In this document: positions 1-9,275 of the stretch, in pieces | Position numbering within the stretch: the stretch's first letter is position 1 | Layout: every line of letters starts with the position of its first letter | From: Streptomyces sp. ISL-43 | GTDB taxonomy: Bacteria; Actinomycetota; Actinomycetes; Streptomycetales; Streptomycetaceae | Length of the DNA stretch: 64,000 nucleotides | NCBI RefSeq assembly: GCF_018614195.1 | Contig: NZ_JAGGOT010000052.1 | Span: forward strand, 62,001 to 126,000 | Direction: 5' to 3' | Translations under genes and position numbers: made by a program | The notes under the pieces: model-generated | What the model saw: the letters and a program-made list of their open reading frames with translations, nothing else | Databases searched by the model: none | What the model was told of the DNA's origin: nothing

Positions 1-271
1 CGAGTCCTACCAGGCGCTCGACGGTCTCGTCCCGCGTGCCGGTGGGCGGCTGGATGTCCAAGTGGACCCGGTTCTTGACGGTCTTGGCGTCCGGCACGCG
101 GATGAACAGCAGTCCGGGCACACCGGGCTGCCCCGGCTCGAGCAGGATCTCGTCGTCACCTTCGACGTCGTCGGGGTGGATCGGGAAGCCGGTGACCGCA
201 GACCAGAACTCGGCGATCTTGTACGGGTCGTGGGCGTCGAAGGTGATGTGTCGGACGGGGTTGACGAACAT
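1..271 (-). CDS. VOC family (glyoxalase-fold) protein, C-terminus cut by window edge
   Basis: The gene starts at ATG 271 and runs off the left edge, leaving about 90 residues. It opens MFVNPVRHITFDAHDPYK, followed by FWSAVTGFP, then LLFIRVPDAKTVKNRVHLDI. This is the usual first half of a VOC-superfamily domain: a beta strand, a helix with FW, then the P-x-x-K-x-x-K-N-R-x-H-L-D metal and substrate strand. Such small proteins are metal-dependent lyases, dioxygenases or antibiotic-binding proteins, and the exact function cannot be told from this half. It is divergent from the urease operon. A gene of the same subfamily sits at the right edge. Confidence 0.85.
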   Translation of the reverse strand, partial: MFVNPVRHITFDAHDPYKIAEFWSAVTGFPIHPDDVEGDDEILLEPGQPGVPGLLFIRVPDAKTVKNRVHLDIQPPTGTRDETVERLVGL

Positions 272-587
272 ATGACTCCTCGCTGGGTGTTCTGTGAGTC
301 CATGCGTATACGGAAGCAGGCCTGGCGGGCAACCGAGTTGAACCGGGTACCTGCTCGAAACGTGGGTTAACCCAACGGAAAAACACGGCACTTAGCGTGG
401 CGGCCACGTTCGACCATCAATGATCACCCATGACCCGGCAAAGCTGCGGTGGTCGGGACGGAAAGCCTTTCTCTGCGTTGGGGCAAGACACGCTTGGCTC
501 GGATATGCGCAGGTCAACACAGCGTTGACGACCCGTAGGGTCGGCTCGGCCCGATGCCGGTCATGTCCTGGAAGCTTGGTGATTCGA
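272..587. promoter_or_regulatory. Divergent VOC/urease intergenic region with two inverted repeats
   Basis: This 316-base stretch holds no convincing gene. It contains a perfect 12-bp palindrome TGGGTTAACCCA at 363-374 and a second inverted repeat CGACCC-GTA-GGGTCG at 529-543, just upstream of ureA. Either could be an operator for the divergent genes. TAGGGT within the second repeat could serve as a -10 element. No sequence resembling a Nur (nickel) box was recognised. Confidence 0.4.
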
Positions 588-890
588 GTGCAACTGACCC
601 CCCACGAGCAGGAGAGACTGCTCATCCACGTGGCCGCCGACGTGGCCGAGAAGCGCAAGGCGCGCGGCGTCCTCCTCAACCACCCCGAGGCGATCGCCCT
701 GATCACCGCGCACATCCTCGAAGGCGCCCGCGACGGGCGGACCGTGTCCCAACTGATGTCCTCCGGGCGGACCGTGCTCACCCGCGCCGAGGTCATGGAG
801 GGGATACCCGAGATGATCCACGACGTCCAGGTCGAGGCGACCTTCCCGGACGGCACCAAGCTCGTCACCGTCCACGACCCGATCGTCTGA
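588..890 (+). CDS. ureA: Urease subunit gamma
   Basis: The 100-residue protein is the family's standard length and begins (GTG) MQLTPHEQERLLIHVAADVA. It contains ARGVLLNHPEAIALI and GRTVLTRAEVMEGIPEM, classic UreA motifs. It is the small structural subunit of the cytoplasmic nickel urease that hydrolyses urea to ammonia and CO2. The GTG at 588 is chosen because it gives the exact family N-terminus; the ribosome site is weak (GGAAG about 13 bases upstream). ureB follows after 14 bases. Confidence 0.97.
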   Translation: MQLTPHEQERLLIHVAADVAEKRKARGVLLNHPEAIALITAHILEGARDGRTVSQLMSSGRTVLTRAEVMEGIPEMIHDVQVEATFPDGTKLVTVHDPIV

Positions 891-904
891 GAGTGGGTAT
901 CCGC

Positions 905-1216
905 ATGATCCCCGGCGAAATCGCCTACGGGGACGGGCCGGTGCGCCTCAACGCAGGCCGGACCGTCACCCGTCTCACCGTGCTCAACGCCGCCGACCGG
1001 CCCGTCCAGGTCGGCTCGCACTACCACTTCGCGGAAGCCAACCCCGGCCTCGACTTCGACCGGGCCGCCGCCCACGGGCTGCGGCTCGACATCGCCGCCG
1101 GCACCGCGGTCCGCTTCGAGCCGGGCATCCCGGTCGCCGTGGACCTCGTACCGCTGGGCGGGCTGCGCGTCGTGCCCGGCCTGCGCGGACAGACCGGGGG
1201 ACCGCTCGATGGCTGA
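905..1216 (+). CDS. ureB: Urease subunit beta
   Basis: The 103-residue protein MIPGEIAYGDGPVRLNAGR has the diagnostic NAADRPVQVGSHYHFAEAN and GLRLDIAAGTAVRFEPG segments of UreB. It packs with UreA and UreC in the (abc)3 urease core. An in-frame GTG at 893 would add four residues; ATG 905 matches the family start MIPGE. The stop overlaps the ureC start by 8 bases, so translation is probably coupled. Confidence 0.97.
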   Translation: MIPGEIAYGDGPVRLNAGRTVTRLTVLNAADRPVQVGSHYHFAEANPGLDFDRAAAHGLRLDIAAGTAVRFEPGIPVAVDLVPLGGLRVVPGLRGQTGGPLDG

Positions 1217-2930
1217 GATATCGCGCCGGGTGTACGCCGACCTCTTCGGGCCCACCACCGGTGACCGCATCCGCCTCGCCGACACCGACCTCTTCGTGGA
1301 GATCGAGCGGGACCTCGCCGGCGGCCCAGGCCTGGCCGGGGACGAGGCGGTCTTCGGCGGCGGCAAGGTCATCCGCGAATCCATGGGCCAGGCCCGCACC
1401 ACCCGGGCCGAGGGTGCCGCCGACACGGTCGTCACCGGCGTCGTGATCCTCGACCACTGGGGCATCGTCAAGGCCGACCTCGGCATCCGCGACGGCCGGA
1501 TCTGCGGCATCGGCAAGGCAGGCAACCCGGACACCATGGACGGGGTGGATCCGGCACTCGTCATAGGCCCCGAGACCGAGATCATCGCGGGCAACGGGAA
1601 GATCGTCACCGCCGGCGCCATCGACGCCCACGTGCACTTCATCTCGCCGACGATCATCGACGAGGCCCTGGCCTGCGGCACCACCACCCTCGTCGGCGGC
1701 GGCACCGGGCCCGCCGAGGGCACCAAGGCCACCACCGTCACCCCCGGACCCTGGCATCTGGCCCGCATGTTCGCCGCGCTGGAGGCGCACCCCGTCAACA
1801 TCGGCCTGCTCGGCAAGGGCAACACCATGTCCCGCGAGGGCATGTACTCCCAACTGCGCGGCGGAGCACTCGGCTTCAAGCTGCACGAGGACTGGGGAAC
1901 CACCCCCGCCGTCATCGACGCGTGCCTCACCGTCTGCGAGGAGACCGGCGCCCAGGCCGCCATCCACACCGACACCCTCAACGAGGCCGGGTTCGTCGCC
2001 GACACGCTCGCCGCCATCTCGGGGCGGACCATCCACTCGTACCACACCGAAGGCGCGGGCGGCGGGCACGCCCCCGACATCATCACCGTGGTCTCCGAGC
2101 CGAACATCCTGCCCAGCTCCACCAACCCGACCAGGCCGCACACCGTCAACACCGTCGAGGAACACCTCGACATGCTGATGGTCTGCCACCACCTCAACCC
2201 CGCCGTACCCGAGGACCTCGCCTTCGCCGAGTCCCGGATCCGGCCCTCCACGATCGCCGCCGAGGACGTCCTGCACGATCTCGGCGCCATCTCGATCATC
2301 TCCTCCGACTCCCAGGCCATGGGCCGGGTCGGAGAGGTGGTCCTGCGCACCTGGCAGACCGCCCACGTGATGAAGAAGCGGCGCGGCTTCCTGCCCGGGG
2401 ACGGCCCCGCCGACAACCACCGGGTCCGCCGCTACGTCGCCAAGTACACGATCAACCCCGCCGTGGCCCAAGGCCTGGCCCGCGAGATCGGCTCCGTGGA
2501 GACCGGCAAACTCGCCGACCTGGTGCTGTGGAACCCCGCCTTCTTCGGGGTCAAGCCCGAACTCGTCATCAAGGGCGGCCAGATCGCCTACGCGCAGATG
2601 GGCGATGCCAACGCTTCCATCCCCACCCCGCAGCCGGTGCTGCCCCGCCCGATGTTCGGGGCCCTCGGGCGGGCGCCCGGCCTCAACTCGGTCAACTTCA
2701 CCTCGCAGGCCGCCCTCGACGACGCACTGCCCGAACGGCTCGGACTCGGCAAGGAGTTCGTCGCGATCGAGAGCACCCGCAAGGTGACCAAGGCGGACAT
2801 GCGCAACAACGACGCCATGCCGAGGGTTGAGGTCGACGCCGACACCTTCACCGTCACCATCGACGGAGAAGTGGTGGAACCGGCACCGGCGACGGAACTG
2901 CCCATGGCCCAGCGCTATTTCCTCTTCTGA
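1209..2930 (+). CDS. ureC: Urease subunit alpha (catalytic)
   Basis: This 573-residue catalytic subunit carries the complete di-nickel site. H141 and H143 lie in HVHF, the carbamylated K224 in GFKLHED, H253 and H279 in SYHTEGAGGGH, and D367 in SSDSQAMGR. The flap C326-H327 lies in MVCHHLN. These sit exactly seven residues after the Klebsiella numbering, so the enzyme looks intact. The final codons overlap the ATG at 2930 of ureF. No urea or nickel transporter gene is beside the operon. Confidence 0.98.
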   Translation: MAEISRRVYADLFGPTTGDRIRLADTDLFVEIERDLAGGPGLAGDEAVFGGGKVIRESMGQARTTRAEGAADTVVTGVVILDHWGIVKADLGIRDGRICGIGKAGNPDTMDGVDPALVIGPETEIIAGNGKIVTAGAIDAHVHFISPTIIDEALACGTTTLVGGGTGPAEGTKATTVTPGPWHLARMFAALEAHPVNIGLLGKGNTMSREGMYSQLRGGALGFKLHEDWGTTPAVIDACLTVCEETGAQAAIHTDTLNEAGFVADTLAAISGRTIHSYHTEGAGGGHAPDIITVVSEPNILPSSTNPTRPHTVNTVEEHLDMLMVCHHLNPAVPEDLAFAESRIRPSTIAAEDVLHDLGAISIISSDSQAMGRVGEVVLRTWQTAHVMKKRRGFLPGDGPADNHRVRRYVAKYTINPAVAQGLAREIGSVETGKLADLVLWNPAFFGVKPELVIKGGQIAYAQMGDANASIPTPQPVLPRPMFGALGRAPGLNSVNFTSQAALDDALPERLGLGKEFVAIESTRKVTKADMRNNDAMPRVEVDADTFTVTIDGEVVEPAPATELPMAQRYFLF

Positions 2931-2952
2931 TGGAAGGGGCCTCTTCTGATGG
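2921..2952 (+). repeat. 13-bp direct repeat across the ureC/ureF junction
   Basis: CCTCTTCTGATGG occurs at 2921-2933, containing the ureC stop and an overlapping ATG, and again at 2940-2952. The copies are 19 bases apart. It looks like a local duplication that created a second possible ureF start region. Confidence 0.8.
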
Positions 2953-3637
2953 GCACGCGCCGATGAGCATCGCCGCCCTCCTCGTCCTCGCCGACGGACG
3001 CTTCCCTGCCGGAGGCCACGCGCACTCCGGCGGGGCCGAAGCCGCCTGCGAAGCGGGCCGGATCCACGACGCCGCCACCCTGGAGGAGTTCTGCCGGGGC
3101 CGGCTGCACACCGCCGGGCTCGTCGCGGCCGCCCTCGCCGCGGCCGCCGCCCTCGGGATCGACCCGGCAGCCCTCGACGAGGCCGCCGACGCCCGGACCC
3201 CGGTTCCTGCGCTGCGCACCGCCGGGCGAAGGCTCGGCCGACAGCTGATGCGGGCCGCCCGGGCCACCTGGCCCGCCGCCGAACTCGACGCGCTGGCCGC
3301 GGCGTTCCCGCGCGGGGCACACCAGCCCGTGGTGCTCGGAGTCACGGCCAGGGCGGCCGGGCTCGGGGCGCGGGAGGCCGCGCAGGTGGCGGCGTACGAG
3401 AGCGTGAGCGGGCCGGCGACCGCCACCGTACGGCTGCTCGGGCTGGACCCCTTCGAGGCGAGCGGGGTCCTGGCCCGGCTCGCCCCCGCGCTCGACTCCG
3501 TCGCCGCGGAGGCTCAGCGGTGCGCCCTGCGAGCCCGCCTGGACGGACCGGGGGCCCTGCCCGCGGCCTCCTCGCCCCTGCTGGACATCGCGGCGCAGGC
3601 CCATGCCGACTGGCCGGTACGCCTCTTCGCCTCCTGA
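2930..3637 (+). CDS. ureF: Urease accessory protein UreF
   Basis: The protein is alanine-rich and helical, with the UreF signature LLVLADGRFPAGGHAHSGG near the N-terminus and SGPATATVRLLGLDPFEA in the C-terminal half. UreF acts with UreG and UreD to load nickel into apo-urease. Two starts are possible. ATG 2930 overlaps the ureC stop (235 residues). ATG 2963 gives MSIAALLVLADGRF (224 residues), which fits the family length better. The extra 11 residues are encoded across a 13-bp direct repeat, so 2963 is the more likely start. Confidence 0.93.
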   Translation: MEGASSDGHAPMSIAALLVLADGRFPAGGHAHSGGAEAACEAGRIHDAATLEEFCRGRLHTAGLVAAALAAAAALGIDPAALDEAADARTPVPALRTAGRRLGRQLMRAARATWPAAELDALAAAFPRGAHQPVVLGVTARAAGLGAREAAQVAAYESVSGPATATVRLLGLDPFEASGVLARLAPALDSVAAEAQRCALRARLDGPGALPAASSPLLDIAAQAHADWPVRLFAS

Positions 3638-3765
3638 ACCGCCGCAGAGCGGCCGCCGCCGGAGCAGTCACCCCAAAACCGAAACCCCCAGAGCAGAAAC
3701 CGCCGCAAGATCCACCACCCGTGGCCGCGCCCGGTCCGCTTCCCGAGTACCCCCAAGGAGACTCC

Positions 3766-4457
<692 letters not shown>

Positions 4458-4461
<4 letters not shown>

Positions 4462-5303
4462 GCCCTACGGGGATCAGCGCGGCCCCCGCCGGCCCTCCGG
4501 CGACGGCTCCGGCGACGGCTCCGGCGACGGCTCCGGCGACGGGCGGCCCCGCCGGACTGCGCGCCACCGCCCGGATCCGTGCCGCGGCCGACGGGCGCGG
4601 CTCCACCGCCCTGCCGCTGCTCGCCGGTGAGGGACCGCTCGCCCTGCGCCGCATCCGGGGCGAGGGAGCCGAGGCCGGGGTCATGCTGGTCGGCGCCATG
4701 AGCGCGCCCCTCGGCGGCGACCACCTCACGGTCGAAGCCGAGGCGGGTCCCGGCGCCCGGCTGGTGCTGCGCTCGGCGGCGGCCACCCTGGCGCTGCCCG
4801 GCCGCCGTGGTGAGCCCGCGCGGTACGACGTACGGCTCGCCCTGGCGGCCGGGGCGGCGGTGCGCTGGCTGCCGGAGCAGCTCGTGTGCGTGCGCGGCAG
4901 CGACCTGCGGGTGCTGACCCGCGCCGAACTCGCCCCCACCGCCCGCCTCGTGCTGCGCGAGGAGCAGGTACTGGGCCGCAGCGCAGAGGCCCCGGGCCTG
5001 CTGCGCAGCCGCCTCACCGTGACCCGGGAGGGGCGGCCGCTGCTGGACCAGGAACTGGCCTGCGGCCCCGGCGCGCCCGACGGCTGGGACGGCCCGGCGG
5101 GGCTCGCGGGCCATCGGGCGGTCGGTCAGCTCCTGGTGGTGGACCCGCGGTTCGCGGCCACCCCGCCCGAGGCCCGGATGCTGGGGGAGTTCGCGTCGGC
5201 CACCCCGCTGGCGGGGCCGGCGGTGCTGGTCACGGCCCTGGCCCCGGACGCCCTGCGGCTGCGCGAACTGCTCGACGAGGCCTGCCGCACCTACGGTTGG
5301 TGA
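4458..5303 (+). CDS. ureD: Urease accessory protein UreD
   Basis: The 281-residue scaffold binds apo-urease and recruits UreF/UreG. Family landmarks are LPLLAGEGPLALRRIRGEG, GGDHLTVEAEAGPGARLVLRS and VRWLPEQLVCVRGSDL. The start overlaps the ureG stop (ATGA). Residues about 13-28 are an Ala-Pro-Ala-Thr repeat encoded by four perfect 12-bp units. This looks like recent slippage expansion in a disordered N-terminus and should not affect the core. Confidence 0.95.
4495..4542 (+). repeat. Four perfect 12-bp tandem repeats in ureD
   Basis: CTCCGGCGACGG is repeated four times without mismatch in the 5' end of ureD, adding Ala-Pro-Ala-Thr units in frame. The copy number is a multiple of three bases, so changes keep the frame. 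Confidence 0.95.
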
Positions 5304-5509
5304 CGCCAGGTCGGGGGAGGCCGAACCCGGGACGAAGCAGGCACCGCTCAGCGGTACACCCACTTCCGGATATCGGGTTGGCAAAGAACGGGTCCGAGCT
5401 CTGTCGCCCGCTCCTGGTCAGGCGGAAGTATCCCCCTGCACGCCGACGAAACCCGACCCGCAAGAACCAAGCCGCCCATGGCGGCAGACGACGCAGGGGG
5501 AACAACCAC

Positions 5510-7189
5510 GTGATACGCAACGCGGCGCTGGGGAGCGCCGCAACACTGATCACCGGCACGCTGGCGGCGAGCCTGCTGCTCGCCCCGTCCGCGTCGGCCT
5601 CGCAGACCTTCCCGTCCGGCCGTGACAACGGTATCGCCGAGGCGATCGGCACGCAGATCGCCGCCGCCCGCGCGGCGCGCAGCGGGATCGACTGGAAGGA
5701 CTGTCCGGCCGACTGGGGCTACGCCCCGCCCATCCAGTGCGGCTACGTGAAGGTGCCGCTGGACTACAGCAAGCCGTTCGGCAAGACGATCGACCTCGCG
5801 CTCGACCGCGCCGTCAGCACCGGCACCAAGGAGGAGCGTCAGGGCGCGCTCATCTACAACCCCGGCGGTCCCGGCGGCTCCGGCATGCGCTTCCCGCGCC
5901 GCGTCACGACCAAGAGCCCGCTGTGGGTCAACACCGCGAAGGCGTACGACTTCGTGGGCTTCGACCCGCGCGGCGTCGGCCACTCCGCGCCGATCTCCTG
6001 CATCGACCCGCAGGAGTACGTCAAGGCGCCCAAGGCCGACCCCGTCCCGGACAGTGAGGCCGACAAGCGCGCCCAGCGCAAGCTGGCGGCCGAGTACGCG
6101 GACGGCTGCAAGGAGCGCAGCGGCGAGATGCTGCCGTTCATGACCACGCCGAACATCGCGCGTGACCTGGACGTCATCCGTGCGGCGCTCGGCGAGCAGA
6201 AGCTGAACTTCCTCGGCGTCTCCTACGGCACCTACATCGGCGGGGTCTACGCGACCCTGTTCCCGGACCACGTGCGCCGCATGATCGTCGACAGCGTGGT
6301 CGACCCGGACCGCGACAACATCTGGTACGAGGCCAACCTCGGCCAGGACGTCGCCTTCCAGACCCGCTGGAACGACTGGCAGGACTGGGTCGCCAAGAAC
6401 GACGCCGTCTTCCACATCGGCGACACCCGCGCCAAGGTCGAGGCCAAGTGGCTGGAGCTGCGCGCCAAGGCCAAGGCCAACCCGCTCGGCGGGGTCGTCG
6501 GCCCGGCCGAGCTCATCGGCTTCTTCCAGGGAGCCCCGTACTACGACTCCTCCTGGGTGCCCGTCGCCCAGACCTGGAGCGCGTACCTGGCCGGTGACGA
6601 GCAGGCGCTGATCGATGCCATCGCCCCGGACATGGGCGACATCCAGGGCAACATCGCCTCGGAGAACGGCAACGCCGTCTACACCGCCGTCGAGTGCGCC
6701 GACGCCAAGTGGCCGACCAGCTGGTCCAAGTGGGACCGGGACAACAGCAAGCTGCACGCCAAGTACCCGTTCCTGACCTGGTCCAACGCGTGGATGAACC
6801 TGCCCTGCGCGACCTGGAAGTCCAAGCAGAGCAACCCGATCGAGGTCGCCGTCGGCCCCAAGCGCGGTCTGCCGCCGGTCCTGATCGTCCAGTCCGAGCG
6901 TGACGCGGCCACGCCGTACAAGGGCGGGGTCTCCCTGCACAAGCGCCTCGCCGGCTCGCGACTGATCACCGAGCAGAACGCCGGCTCGCACGGTGTCACC
7001 AACCTGGTGAACCCCTGCGTCAACACCCGGGTGGACACCTACCTGCTCACGGGGAAGGTCGACGCCCAGGACGTGACGTGCGCTCCGCACGCCGCTCCGG
7101 TGGCGCCGGCCCCGGTCGCCGCGAAGTCCCTCGGCCAGGCTCCGGCCGACGCCCTGCGGGCGGCCGACGAGCTTCCGGCCATCCGCTAG
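5510..7189 (+). CDS. Secreted tripeptidyl-aminopeptidase-like alpha/beta hydrolase
   Basis: This 559-residue protein has a Sec signal peptide ending near ASAS (about residue 31). The N-terminal DWKDCPADWGYAPPIQCGYVK with paired Cys and PLDYSKP is typical of Streptomyces TAP-like peptidases. The oxyanion region is YNPGGPGGSG, the Ser nucleophile is S238 in GVSYGTY, and the C-terminal TAP-like part holds SERDAATPYKGG and the His in AGSHGVT. It likely removes tri- or dipeptides outside the cell. GTG 5510 is preceded by GCAGGGGGA. A single-gene unit, ending at a convergent hairpin. Confidence 0.9.
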   Translation: MIRNAALGSAATLITGTLAASLLLAPSASASQTFPSGRDNGIAEAIGTQIAAARAARSGIDWKDCPADWGYAPPIQCGYVKVPLDYSKPFGKTIDLALDRAVSTGTKEERQGALIYNPGGPGGSGMRFPRRVTTKSPLWVNTAKAYDFVGFDPRGVGHSAPISCIDPQEYVKAPKADPVPDSEADKRAQRKLAAEYADGCKERSGEMLPFMTTPNIARDLDVIRAALGEQKLNFLGVSYGTYIGGVYATLFPDHVRRMIVDSVVDPDRDNIWYEANLGQDVAFQTRWNDWQDWVAKNDAVFHIGDTRAKVEAKWLELRAKAKANPLGGVVGPAELIGFFQGAPYYDSSWVPVAQTWSAYLAGDEQALIDAIAPDMGDIQGNIASENGNAVYTAVECADAKWPTSWSKWDRDNSKLHAKYPFLTWSNAWMNLPCATWKSKQSNPIEVAVGPKRGLPPVLIVQSERDAATPYKGGVSLHKRLAGSRLITEQNAGSHGVTNLVNPCVNTRVDTYLLTGKVDAQDVTCAPHAAPVAPAPVAAKSLGQAPADALRAADELPAIR

Positions 7190-7194
7190 GCCCA

Positions 7195-7219
7195 CGTGTG
7201 CGGCACCGCGCCGCACACG
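7195..7219. terminator. Bidirectional terminator hairpin
   Basis: A 10-bp perfect stem CGTGTGCGGC/GCCGCACACG with a 5-base loop lies between the converging hydrolase and acyltransferase genes. Confidence 0.75.
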
Positions 7220-7233
7220 GCACGGGAGGAGGC

Positions 7234-7944
7234 TCAGCGCGACCTGCGCCGGGCCTTCTTCCGTGCTTCCTCTTCCTCGGCCTTGACCTCGCCCGCGTAC
7301 CGGTCCACGTACTCCTGGCCGGACAGCGCGAGGATCTCGTACATGATCTCGTCGGTGACGGCCCGCAGCACGGACCGCTCGCCCTCCATCCCCTCGTACC
7401 GGGAGAAGTCCAGCGGCCGCCCGAAGCGGATCGTGACCCGGCGGACGCTGGGGATCTTCTGGCCGGGAGGCTGGATCTCGAAGGTGCCGACCATCGCGCA
7501 CGGTACGACGGGCACTCTCGCGCCCAGCGCCATGGCGGCCACCCCCACCTTGCCCTTGTACAGCCGCCCGTCGTGCGAGCGGGTGCCCTCCGGGTAGATG
7601 CCGAGCAGCTCGCCCTCGGCCAGGACCCCGAGGCCCTCGCGGAGCGCGGCCTGACCCGCGTCCTTGCCGGAGCGGTCCACCGGGATCTGCCCGGCGCTGC
7701 GGAAGAAGGCCGCGGTGAGCCGCCCCTTCAGGCCGGGCCCGGTGAAGTACTCGGCCTTGGCGAGGAAGGTGATGCGCCGCTTGAGGATCGCCGGCATCAG
7801 GAAATGGTCGGAGAAGGACAGATGATTACCCGCGACGATCGCGGCCCCCTCTGCCGGGATGTTCTCCAGACCTTCGATCCGGGGCCGGAACAGCAGCCGC
7901 AGCAGCGGCCCCAGGATCACGTGCTTGAGCAAGTGGTAGAACAC
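7234..7944 (-). CDS. 1-acyl-sn-glycerol-3-phosphate acyltransferase family protein (PlsC-like)
   Basis: This 236-residue acyltransferase has the NHxxxxD catalytic motif NHLSFSD (residues 40-46), an FxxR-like block IPVDRSG and PEGTRS (118-123). The N-terminus is hydrophobic and the C-terminus is highly charged (EEEEARKKARRRSR). Family members acylate lysophosphatidate in phospholipid synthesis; the true acceptor is unknown here. The GTG start at 7944 follows GGGAGCGG. It is a stand-alone gene converging on the upstream hydrolase. Confidence 0.9.
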   Translation of the reverse strand: MFYHLLKHVILGPLLRLLFRPRIEGLENIPAEGAAIVAGNHLSFSDHFLMPAILKRRITFLAKAEYFTGPGLKGRLTAAFFRSAGQIPVDRSGKDAGQAALREGLGVLAEGELLGIYPEGTRSHDGRLYKGKVGVAAMALGARVPVVPCAMVGTFEIQPPGQKIPSVRRVTIRFGRPLDFSRYEGMEGERSVLRAVTDEIMYEILALSGQEYVDRYAGEVKAEEEEARKKARRRSR

Positions 7945-8015
7945 CAGGCCGCTCCCGTCGACATCCCGTTGTCACGGACATCTTACGGATGGTCAGGCCC
8001 GGGGGCGTCGTGCGG

Positions 8016-8174
8016 TCAGACGCTGCGCGAAGCCGCCATTCCGGCGGTCAGCAGCCCCAGCACGACCCAGCCGAACCACAGCCAGCCGTTACTGCCGAGA
8101 GCCACCGAGTACGTAGCGATCGCCACCAGAGCGGCGAAGGTCATCACTGCCATCGCCTTCACGGATCCGGTCAT
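8016..8174 (-). CDS. Small two-helix membrane protein
   Basis: A 52-residue protein (start MTGSVKAMAVMTFAALVAIA) has two hydrophobic segments separated by GSNGWLW. It lies 32 bases downstream of the CtaG-type gene in the same orientation, so the two may be cotranscribed. I do not recognise the family. A link to respiratory complex assembly is suggested only by position. Confidence 0.6.
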   Translation of the reverse strand: MTGSVKAMAVMTFAALVAIATYSVALGSNGWLWFGWVVLGLLTAGMAASRSV

Positions 8175-8206
8175 ACCCCATGGTGGCGCGCGAAGGGGGT
8201 CCAGCG

Positions 8207-9175
8207 CTACTGGCCACGCGCCTGAAGCGAGGCGAGATACGCGTTGTACGCCGCCAGCTCCTGGTCCCCGCTGCGGTCCTCCGCCCGGTCGGAGCGCTTC
8301 GCGGCCCGCTGCTCCGAGTGGTACCACTGGTAGACCAGCGCGATCAGCACCAGCACCGAGGGGATCTCGCTGAAGGCCCAGGCGATGCCGCCGCCCCACT
8401 GCTGGTCGAGCAGCGGGTCGATGGCCAGGGAGGCCGGCGGGTTCGCGTAGGTCTTGACCATCGGCTCGCTCGCCATCATCAGCGCGATGCCGAAGAAGGC
8501 GTGGAAGGGCATCCCGGCGAACAGCTCCAGCATGCGCATCACGTAGCCGGGGCGGTGCGGGCCCGGGTCCACGCCCATGATCGGCCAGAAGAAGAAGAGG
8601 CCGACGGCGAGGAAGTGCACCATCATCGCGATGTGCCCGGTCGTCGACCCCATCAGGAAGTCGAAGAGCGGGGTGAAGTACAGGCCGTACAGGCTCGCGA
8701 TGAACATCGGGATGGTGAACACCGGATGGGTGACCACCTTCATGTAGCGGCTGTGCAGCAGCATCAGCAGCAGCTCGCGCGGCCCCTTGTGGCCGCGGGC
8801 GGCCGGCGCCAGCGCGCGCAGCGCCAGCGTCACGGGCGCGCCCAGCAGCAGCAGGATCGGGCTGAGCATGCTGATCACCATGTGCTGGACCATGTGCACG
8901 CTGAACATGACCATGCCGTAGTCGTTCAGCTTGGTGCACATCACCAGGGCCACGCTCAGCACGCCGATGGTGAAGGCGACGGTCCGGCCGACCGGCCAGG
9001 AGTCCCCGCGCCGGCGCAGCCGCAGCACGCCCCACGCGTACAGGGCGAGACCCGCGAGCGAGCCGATCAGGAAGAAGGCGTCGAAGGAGAATTCCAGCCC
9101 GCGCCCGAGGGTGAAGGGCGGCAGGTCCATGTTCATGTCCATGCCGTCGTGCGCGAGGTAACTCAATCTCTTCAC
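8207..9175 (-). CDS. Cytochrome c oxidase assembly protein, CtaG family
   Basis: A polytopic protein of about 320 residues with roughly seven membrane helices. It contains MVQHMVISMLSPILLLLGAP, VHFLAVGLFFFWPIMGVDP and FHAFFGIALMM, conserved His-bearing motifs of the caa3-type CtaG family (PF09678). These proteins help insert copper into cytochrome oxidase. Start choice is uncertain. GTG 9175 abuts AAGGGA, TTG 9166 would be better spaced from GGGAG, and ATG 9142 gives MDMNMDLPPFTL. Confidence 0.88.
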   Translation of the reverse strand: MKRLSYLAHDGMDMNMDLPPFTLGRGLEFSFDAFFLIGSLAGLALYAWGVLRLRRRGDSWPVGRTVAFTIGVLSVALVMCTKLNDYGMVMFSVHMVQHMVISMLSPILLLLGAPVTLALRALAPAARGHKGPRELLLMLLHSRYMKVVTHPVFTIPMFIASLYGLYFTPLFDFLMGSTTGHIAMMVHFLAVGLFFFWPIMGVDPGPHRPGYVMRMLELFAGMPFHAFFGIALMMASEPMVKTYANPPASLAIDPLLDQQWGGGIAWAFSEIPSVLVLIALVYQWYHSEQRAAKRSDRAEDRSGDQELAAYNAYLASLQARGQ

Positions 9176-9184
9176 TCCCTTGAC

Positions 9185-9203
9185 CTGTGGTGCCCCACCA
9201 CAG
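9185..9203. promoter_or_regulatory. Perfect inverted repeat upstream of the ctaG-type gene
   Basis: CTGTGGTG-CCC-CACCACAG, with 8-bp arms, lies within 10 bases of the putative GTG start. It could be an operator or a 5' leader hairpin controlling translation of the CtaG-type gene. Confidence 0.4.
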
Positions 9204-9210
9204 TAATGCC

Positions 9211-9238
9211 GCCCCCGGACGGGAAATCGTCCGGGGGC
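9211..9238 (-). terminator. Terminator downstream of pfkA
   Basis: An 11-bp perfect stem GCCCCCGGACG/CGTCCGGGGGC with a 6-base loop lies between the pfkA stop and the next minus-strand gene. Confidence 0.8.
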
Positions 9239-9275
9239 GTCCATTACAGGAAAGACACGTAGAAGGGGGGAAAGA

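Noticed and set aside
392..2416. A 674-codon minus-strand frame opposite ureC
   Set aside because: Antisense shadow of the urease genes; no motif, no ribosome site.
8016..9035. 340-codon frame covering the small membrane gene and ctaG antiframe
   Set aside because: Only the last 52 codons look like a protein; the rest is a shadow of the CtaG-type gene.
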